NCBI GenBank assembly: GCA_031368465.1
Contig: JANMNT010000155.1
Location: 1 to 6,716, forward strand
DNA length: 6,716 nucleotides
Direction: 5' to 3'
From: UKL13-2 sp031368465
Lineage (GTDB): Bacteria; Pseudomonadota; Gammaproteobacteria; Burkholderiales; Usitatibacteraceae
The notes under the pieces: generated by a model
Told to the model about the DNA's origin: nothing
Databases searched by the model: none
Seen by the model: only the letters and a program-made list of their open reading frames with translations
In this document: in pieces, positions 1 through 3,917 of the stretch
Position numbering within the stretch: the stretch's first letter is position 1
How the letters are laid out: each line of letters starts with the position of its first letter
Translations under genes and position numbers: made by a program

Positions 1-27
1 GTTGGAGCGTGGGGTGCCGGTGCTCAC
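1..27 (-). CDS. orn: Possible N-terminus of a divergent gene, perhaps oligoribonuclease (partial)
   Basis: Reading leftward from a GTG at 27-25, the - strand gives nine open codons, (V/M)STGTPRSN, ending exactly at the window edge. An earlier in-frame GTG at 36-34 would add three residues. Orn proteins commonly start with a short polar leader ending in Asn just before the LIWIDLEMTGL exonuclease motif, which would lie outside this window. The second line of support is context: from memory, betaproteobacterial orn is often divergent from the M48 protease gene that follows here. No clear Shine-Dalgarno precedes either GTG, and nine codons cannot identify a family, so this is inference only. An ATG at 40-38 in another frame also stays open to the edge, but its peptide (MCVTGEHRHPTLQ) resembles nothing I recognise. 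Confidence 0.27.
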
Positions 28-49
28 CTGTGACACACATTTTGAAGGT

Positions 50-62
50 TTACCCGGGGTAA
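50..62. promoter_or_regulatory. Palindrome in the left intergenic region (possible operator)
   Basis: TTACCC-G-GGGTAA is a perfect inverted repeat with 6-bp arms and one central base. It lies in the gap between the putative divergent gene and the M48 protease gene, where a regulator could act on both. I see no convincing -35/-10 pair beside it on either strand. It may be chance. Confidence 0.18.
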
Positions 63-150
63 TTTTGTTTGCGAAACCGTAGCTGACACAAACCATCTTT
101 CTTCACTGCATCAATCCATTTTCCCGATACCGCCGACCAATCTTATCGCA

Positions 151-1416
151 ATGACCACCGCCAACTTTACCAACTTGTTTTTGTCGTTTACCGCCATGAG
201 TGTCTGTTTTGGCCTGTGGCTGACCTTTCGCCACATGCGCCATGTCGCCGCCAATCGTGAGACGGTGCCGGCTGAGTTCGCCGATACGGTCGGAATTGAG
301 GCGCATCAAAAGGCGGCCGATTACACCCTCGCTAAACAACGCTTGGGAGTGATTGAAGAAATTCTCGGTGTCGTCATACTGCTGGTGTTGACGCTCGGCG
401 GCGGACTGGCGTGGTTGTTTGCCACTGCCAGCGCCCTGACCGACGGCGGTTATTGGCTCGGTATCGCATTTATTGTCGGCCTGTCGATTGTGACCGGGGT
501 CATTGGACTGCCGTTTGACCTGTACCGCACCTTCGGCATCGAGGCCAAATACGGATTCAACAAAACTACCGTCGCCACCTATGTGCTTGATATGCTCAAA
601 GGCTGGGTGTTGGCGGCGGTGATCGGTCTGCCGTTGTTGCTGGCCACCTTTTGGTTGATGGAAAAGATGGGCAGCCTGTGGTGGCTTTATGTTTGGCTGG
701 TATGGACCGGCTTTTCGTTACTGATGATCGCCGTCTACCCAACCTATATCGCGCCGTTGTTCAACAAATTTGCGCCATTGGAGGACGCCAGCCTCAAGAC
801 ACGTATCGAAGCGCTGCTGACTAAATGCGGGTTCCAATCCAAAGGCCTGTTTATCATGGACGGCTCGAAACGCTCGTCGCACGGCAACGCCTATTTCACC
901 GGCCTGGGCCGCACCAAAAAAATCGTCTTTTTTGACACACTGATCACGCGCCTGACACCGACTGAAATTGAAGCGGTACTGGCACACGAGCTTGGACACT
1001 TCAAACGCAAACACATCGTCAAACGCATGGCGGGCACCTTTGCCGTGACATTTGTGGTGTTGGCATTGATGGGCTGGGTGATCGACAAGCCGTGGTTCTA
1101 TGCCGGGCTGGGGCTGCCGCAAACCGGCACCGCACACGTGGCCGTGTCGCTGGTGCTGTTTTTCACCGTGCTGCCGGTATTCACGTTCTGGATGACACCG
1201 CTCTCGAGCCTGGTATCGCGCAAACACGAGTTTGAGGCCGATGCTTACGCGGCGTCGCAAACCGACGCACGTGACCTGGTTTCGGCACTGGTCAAGCTTT
1301 ATCGGGATAATGCCTCAACCCTGACACCCGACCCATTGCATTCGGCGGTTTATGATTCACACCCGCCGGCAGCCATCCGTATCGCCCACTTACAATCGTT
1401 GGCCCGGCCCGTTTGA
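151..1416 (+). CDS. Ste24-type M48 family membrane zinc metalloprotease
   Basis: A 421-residue integral-membrane zinc endopeptidase of the M48 family, Ste24/CAAX-protease-1 branch. The catalytic motif HELGH is at residues 279-283, inside VLAHELGHFKRKH; the two His bind zinc and the Glu is the general base. The third ligand is expected at E360 of the EFEAD motif (360-364). NAYFTGL (246-252) is the usual substrate-binding edge strand before the active site. The N-terminal M48_N region has hydrophobic segments near 8-27, 68-92, 101-122, 150-170 and 176-197; two more (about 295-311 and 327-347) lie between HELGH and EFEAD, as expected for the multi-span Ste24 chamber. The length fits the family. 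Bacteria generally lack prenylated CAAX substrates, so a role in membrane-protein quality control is more likely but is inferred. The ATG at 151 gives the usual N-terminal helix; no clear Shine-Dalgarno precedes it. It is the first gene of a likely operon. Confidence 0.93.
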   Translation: MTTANFTNLFLSFTAMSVCFGLWLTFRHMRHVAANRETVPAEFADTVGIEAHQKAADYTLAKQRLGVIEEILGVVILLVLTLGGGLAWLFATASALTDGGYWLGIAFIVGLSIVTGVIGLPFDLYRTFGIEAKYGFNKTTVATYVLDMLKGWVLAAVIGLPLLLATFWLMEKMGSLWWLYVWLVWTGFSLLMIAVYPTYIAPLFNKFAPLEDASLKTRIEALLTKCGFQSKGLFIMDGSKRSSHGNAYFTGLGRTKKIVFFDTLITRLTPTEIEAVLAHELGHFKRKHIVKRMAGTFAVTFVVLALMGWVIDKPWFYAGLGLPQTGTAHVAVSLVLFFTVLPVFTFWMTPLSSLVSRKHEFEADAYAASQTDARDLVSALVKLYRDNASTLTPDPLHSAVYDSHPPAAIRIAHLQSLARPV

Positions 1417-1460
1417 ACGTTTAAACCTTCGACCCTTCAATCCATCGACCACTTGCCCAT

Positions 1461-1790
1461 ATGACCATCGCGACGCTCGCCAACATGCACTGTGCACCCG
1501 GTGGCCAGGCCACGGCACTTGATGACGCAACCATTGCGGCACATCTGACGACATTAAACGGCTGGACGCGTGTGGGCAACGAGATTCATAAAACATTTCG
1601 GTTCAAAAATTATTACGAGACCATCGCCTTTGTCAACGCGTCGGCGTGGGTCTCGCATGAACAGGATCACCACCCCGATATGAGTGTGCATTACAACCGG
1701 TGTGAAGTGGCCTACTCGACCCACGACGCCGGCGGCATCACGCTCAACGATTTTATTTGCGCAGCCAAAATCGACGCGCTGATCAAATGA
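1461..1790 (+). CDS. phhB: 4a-hydroxytetrahydrobiopterin dehydratase (pterin-4a-carbinolamine dehydratase)
   Basis: A 109-residue cytosolic enzyme of the PCD/DCoH family, which dehydrates 4a-hydroxytetrahydrobiopterin during pterin recycling after aromatic amino-acid hydroxylation. The family signature is complete: E67, H70-H71-P72, Y78, H88 and D97 have the expected spacing (EQDHHPD, then the Tyr, nine residues to the next His, eight to the Asp). The N-terminal half has the normal FRFKNYYETIAFVN strand-helix. The length is typical. The gene lies 44 bp after the M48 gene and its TGA overlaps the rsgA start, so it is probably in the same transcript. No phenylalanine hydroxylase gene is adjacent, so the symbol phhB names the enzyme family and does not prove a role in phenylalanine breakdown. 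The ATG at 1461 has no strong Shine-Dalgarno; an internal ATG at 1485 is a possible later start that would keep the catalytic part. Confidence 0.93.
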   Translation: MTIATLANMHCAPGGQATALDDATIAAHLTTLNGWTRVGNEIHKTFRFKNYYETIAFVNASAWVSHEQDHHPDMSVHYNRCEVAYSTHDAGGITLNDFICAAKIDALIK

Positions 1791-2689
1791 CCAAATCAAT
1801 AAAAGCGCTGGTGACCGGTGACTTTGGCCGCGACTACTTGATTGAATTGGCCGATAAAACCGAGTGCGTGGCAAGCCGCAAGGGCAAAAAACAGGATGTG
1901 ACATGCGGCGACGAGGTGATGGTCAGCATGACCGGCCCCAAAGCGGCACGTATTGATGAGTTGCTGCCGCGCAAGAATGTGTTGTTTCGTCAGGATGTCT
2001 GGCGCGAAAAAACCCTTGCCGCCAATATCGATCAGGCGGTCATCATCTGCGCGCCGAGCCCGCCGTTTTCACCAACCTTTTTGAATCTGTGTCTGCTCGC
2101 CTGCGAAGCCGCCAATATTCCGGCGACCATCATGCTCAACAAAATGGATCTGCCCGAGTTTGAAGCGTCGCACGCTTCACTTAGACACCTTGAACGCATC
2201 GGTTACAACGTGCTGCCGATCTCGGCCAAATTTGACATCGGTCCGTTGCGGCCATTGCTGGAAGGCAAAAAAACCCTGTTCGTCGGCGAGTCCGGCATGG
2301 GCAAATCGCGCACGGTGAACAATCTGGTGATGCGTGATGTCGCCAGGGAAGGTGAGATTTCGATTGCACTGAATTCCGGCAAACACACCACCACCTACAC
2401 ACGCATGTATTGGCTCGATAAAGACACGGCGATTATTGATTCACCCGGCATGCAGTCGTTCGGCCTGTTTCATTTGGAGGAAGACGATATCGCCTATGCG
2501 ATGCCGGAGTTCCGCACTTATTTTGGCGAATGTAAATTCAACGATTGTGCACACATGGATGAGCCCGGTTGCGCGGTGATTGCCGCCGCCGAGTCAGGCA
2601 AGATTGAGCCGCAGCGTTTTGCGTTTTATCAGGCATTGATCGAGCAGCAGCGCGAATTGCGCCAAGCCCACCCCGATTGGAAAAAATAA
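1787..2689 (+). CDS. rsgA: Ribosome small subunit-dependent GTPase A (RsgA/YjeQ)
   Basis: A 300-residue circularly permuted GTPase that acts in late 30S ribosomal subunit maturation. The motifs occur in the permuted order typical of RsgA: G4 NKMD (118-121), G5 SAK (146-148), G1 P-loop GESGMGKS (167-174), a Thr-rich switch region HTTTYTR (200-206) and G3 DSPGM (218-222). An OB-fold occupies about residues 1-80. The C-terminal zinc site C249-x4-C254-x-H256-x5-C262 is intact, which makes the call secure. The residue after the P-loop Ser is Arg, where homologues I recall usually have Thr or Ser. The ATG at 1787 overlaps the upstream stop as ATGA and gives the expected N-terminus. An in-frame TTG at 1757 lies inside the dehydratase gene and is not needed. 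With no clear Shine-Dalgarno, translation is probably coupled to the upstream gene. Confidence 0.97.
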   Translation: MTKSIKALVTGDFGRDYLIELADKTECVASRKGKKQDVTCGDEVMVSMTGPKAARIDELLPRKNVLFRQDVWREKTLAANIDQAVIICAPSPPFSPTFLNLCLLACEAANIPATIMLNKMDLPEFEASHASLRHLERIGYNVLPISAKFDIGPLRPLLEGKKTLFVGESGMGKSRTVNNLVMRDVAREGEISIALNSGKHTTTYTRMYWLDKDTAIIDSPGMQSFGLFHLEEDDIAYAMPEFRTYFGECKFNDCAHMDEPGCAVIAAAESGKIEPQRFAFYQALIEQQRELRQAHPDWKK

Positions 2690-2691
2690 AT

Positions 2692-3045
2692 ATGCTGCTC
2701 GGACTGCGTACCGTCATCTACCGCGCCGCCGACCTCGCGTCAACCAAGGCTTGGTTCACACAATGGGTCGGACACCCGCCCTACTTTGATGAGCCGTTTT
2801 ATGTTGGGTTTAATGTCGGCGGGTATGAGCTCGGCCTGTTGCCCGACGGTGATGGTGTGGCCACCTATTGGGGTGTTGACAATATCGAGGCCGAGGTGGC
2901 GCGTGTGTTGGCGCTTGGTGCCAACATCAAAGACGCGGTCACGGATGTGGGTGGCGGCATCAAGACCGCGACGGTGATTGACCCGTTTGGCAACGTCATT
3001 GGTCTGATTGAGAATCCACACTTTTCCGCGCACGCGGCTGGCTGA
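2692..3045 (+). CDS. VOC (glyoxalase/bleomycin-resistance fold) family protein
   Basis: A 117-residue single-domain protein of the vicinal-oxygen-chelate superfamily. It has two beta-alpha-beta-beta-beta units: the first opens with LRTVIYRAADLASTKAWF (residues 5-22) and ends near FNVGGYELGLLPD (40-52); the second starts at TYWGVDNIEAEV (58-69) and ends with ATVIDPFGNVIGLIENPHF (93-111). The DPFGN-x-IGLIENP ending is characteristic. E46 and E107 sit at the usual acidic ligand positions, but the first-strand position often held by His is Tyr here, so metal binding and catalysis are uncertain. Substrate unknown. The start at 2692, 2 bp after the rsgA stop, matches the MLLGLRTVIY opening I recall in relatives; an in-frame TTG at 2677 would overlap rsgA. 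It probably ends the operon. Confidence 0.85.
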   Translation: MLLGLRTVIYRAADLASTKAWFTQWVGHPPYFDEPFYVGFNVGGYELGLLPDGDGVATYWGVDNIEAEVARVLALGANIKDAVTDVGGGIKTATVIDPFGNVIGLIENPHFSAHAAG

Positions 3046-3073
3046 CAAAGGCTAGCATCCACGCTGTCTTTGA

Positions 3074-3199
3074 GGCTTTTTTGCCCGAAACGGCAAGCTG
3101 GACAACGACTCGCACTTTTCTGTTGAGTATGCCGCGATAGCGCTGCGCGGCAACCTGGCAAAACAACCCCTGTTTGCCTCGGCGCGCGGCTTGCGTTAG
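3074..3199 (+). other. Open, coding-like stretch without a start codon (possible gene remnant)
   Basis: The 198-bp gap between the VOC gene and the antitoxin gene contains a frame that opens after a TGA at 3071-3073 and runs about 41 codons to a TAG at 3197-3199. It begins GFFARNGKLDNDSHF and ends LAKQPLFASARGLR. Most third positions are G or C, as in the neighbouring genes, and the composition looks protein-like. It has no ATG, GTG or upstream TTG to start it and is not in the VOC frame, whose own C-terminus looks complete. It could be the tail of a decayed gene or chance. The promoter of the toxin-antitoxin pair overlaps its end. I do not recognise the peptide. Confidence 0.2.
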
Positions 3200-3202
3200 A
3201 AT
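3174..3202 (+). promoter_or_regulatory. Sigma70-like promoter of the toxin-antitoxin operon
   Basis: TTGCCT (3174-3179, 4 of 6 to the -35 consensus) and TAGAAT (3197-3202, 5 of 6 to the -10 consensus) are separated by the ideal 17 bp. This predicts a start near 3209 and a leader of about 35 nt before the antitoxin ATG. A second, weaker option uses TTAGAA (3196-3201) with TATAGT (3218-3223), spacer 16 bp. Confidence 0.5.
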
Positions 3203-3226
3203 GACCATGGTCACCACTATAGTCAT
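3202..3226. promoter_or_regulatory. Tandem palindromes, likely antitoxin operator
   Basis: TGACCATGGTCA (3202-3213) is a perfect 12-bp palindrome and ACTATAGT (3216-3223) a perfect 8-bp one, with centres 12 bp apart. Outer ATGAC (3201-3205) and GTCAT (3222-3226) also form an inverted pair. The block covers the end of the -10 box and the predicted start site, between promoter and Shine-Dalgarno. Phd/YefM-type antitoxins normally repress their own operon by binding such paired palindromes, so this is the expected autoregulatory site. The position and symmetry are seen directly; binding is inferred. Confidence 0.5.
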
Positions 3227-3230
3227 ATTT

Positions 3231-3236
3231 AGGAAG
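3231..3236 (+). promoter_or_regulatory. Strong Shine-Dalgarno of the antitoxin gene
   Basis: AGGAAG lies 7 nt before the ATG at 3244 and fixes that start. It is the clearest ribosome-binding site in the window; the upstream operon genes have weak or no recognisable sites. This would favour high antitoxin synthesis relative to the coupled toxin gene. Confidence 0.6.
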
Positions 3237-3243
3237 TATCATT

Positions 3244-3474
3244 ATGCAAACCATTCAGGCATCCGAATTCAAGGCGAAATGTCTTGCGTTGATGGACAAG
3301 GTCGCTGCCACCGGTGAGGGCATACTTATTACCAAGAATGGCAAGCCCGTTGCCGAATTGCATCCGCCTGCAACGCTGCGCCCAAAGTCACCGTTTGGGT
3401 TGCACAAGGGCATGATTGAAATTAGGGAAGACATCGTTGCGCCGATTGAGGTGAAATGGGACGCCAGCAAATGA
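3244..3474 (+). CDS. Type II antitoxin, Phd/YefM fold
   Basis: A 76-residue antitoxin that should neutralise the downstream PIN toxin and repress the operon. Residues 1-40 form the Phd/YefM DNA-binding and dimerisation domain, with the typical opening MQTIQASEFKAKCLALMD and the hallmark strand pair GILITKNGKPVAEL (26-39). The tail (about 50-76, FGLHKGMIEIREDIVAPIEV and then KWDA) matches the flexible toxin-wrapping segment seen in antitoxins paired with VapC-like PIN toxins, where D-I-V-x-P and a Trp are common. The start is set by AGGAAG and a promoter with palindromes upstream. Its TGA overlaps the toxin ATG. The fold is Phd rather than AbrB or ribbon-helix-helix, although the partner is VapC-type; this combination is well known. 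Confidence 0.9.
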   Translation: MQTIQASEFKAKCLALMDKVAATGEGILITKNGKPVAELHPPATLRPKSPFGLHKGMIEIREDIVAPIEVKWDASK

Positions 3475-3872
3475 TTTTGCTCGACACCCATGCGCTCATC
3501 TGGATGAATCAGGACGACGCCGCGTTGGGAAAAGCCGCAAGGCGGTTCATACAGACAGCATGGGACGCCGGCGGTTTGGCCGTTAGTGCAATTAGTTTTT
3601 GGGAGTGTGAAATGCTGCATGCGGCCAAGCGAGTGCGGCTCATGCAGACACCTGCCGCTTGGCGCACCCAACTGCTTGCCGCCGGTTTAATTGAGATTCC
3701 CGTTGATGGCGAAATTGCGATGCTTTCAGTTCACCTTGACCTGCCACACAGAGACCCTGCCGACCGCTTCATTGCCGCAACCGCGATTGTCAATGGTGCG
3801 GCATTGATGACCGCAGATACAACGTTGCTGAAGTGGAAAAGCATGCTAAAGCGCCATGATGCGTCGCGATAG
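3471..3872 (+). CDS. vapC: VapC-type toxin, PIN-domain ribonuclease
   Basis: A 133-residue PIN-domain protein and presumed Mg2+-dependent ribonuclease; characterised VapC toxins cut tRNA or rRNA and stop translation. The acidic site is present: D5 in MILLDTHALIW, E45 in AVSAISFWECEM, D98 (with D95) in HRDPADRFIAATA, and D116 in ALMTADTTLL. All the expected catalytic positions are intact, so the toxin is probably active. The length is typical. Start choice: the ATG at 3471 overlaps the antitoxin stop as ATGA, gives the canonical MILLDTH beginning and has GGGA about 9 nt upstream. An in-frame ATG at 3456 would add five residues, but its GAGGTG is only 2 nt away. Translation is probably coupled to the antitoxin. 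The RNA target cannot be told from sequence. Confidence 0.9.
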   Translation: MILLDTHALIWMNQDDAALGKAARRFIQTAWDAGGLAVSAISFWECEMLHAAKRVRLMQTPAAWRTQLLAAGLIEIPVDGEIAMLSVHLDLPHRDPADRFIAATAIVNGAALMTADTTLLKWKSMLKRHDASR

Positions 3873-3890
3873 TTGATTCAGGCGCTTTTC
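3848..3890 (+). terminator. Candidate terminator after the toxin gene, in the convergent gap
   Basis: AAAGCGCC (3848-3855) and GGCGCTTT (3881-3888) form an 8-bp stem, with TTTT at 3886-3889 and then CTACT. The left arm lies in the last codons of the toxin gene and its stop is in the 25-nt loop. The loop is longer than in ideal intrinsic terminators and the T-run is short. The hairpin also lies downstream of the convergent ABC permease gene, so it may serve both directions, but on the - strand the T-run is only the three T of the stem. Confidence 0.35.
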
Positions 3891-3917
3891 TACTCTGCAC
3901 CGCCAGTACCGGCGACC

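Noticed and set aside
718..1260. A 180-codon open frame on the - strand inside the M48 gene
   Set aside because: It lies antisense to a gene with intact catalytic motifs and its peptide is rich in His, Cys, Gln and Arg without any domain I recognise; it is a codon-bias shadow.
1419..1426. GTTTAAAC palindrome between the protease and dehydratase genes
   Set aside because: An 8-bp AT-rich palindrome just after a stop codon is too short and has no T-run or promoter elements beside it; it is probably chance.
1757..1786. Upstream TTG start for rsgA
   Set aside because: The added residues (MRSQNRRADQ) are the dehydratase 3' end read in another frame, and the ATG at 1787 gives the normal RsgA N-terminus with a typical ATGA overlap.
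3081..3096. TTGCC/GGCAA hairpin near a run of six T after the VOC gene, as a terminator
   Set aside because: The T-run (3077-3082) precedes and enters the stem rather than following it on the + strand, so it does not fit an intrinsic terminator for the upstream operon.
2865..3254. Open frames on the - strand across the VOC 3' end and the TA promoter spacer
   Set aside because: They run antisense to the VOC gene and the promoter/operator, show no family motif, and have no supporting ribosome-binding site.
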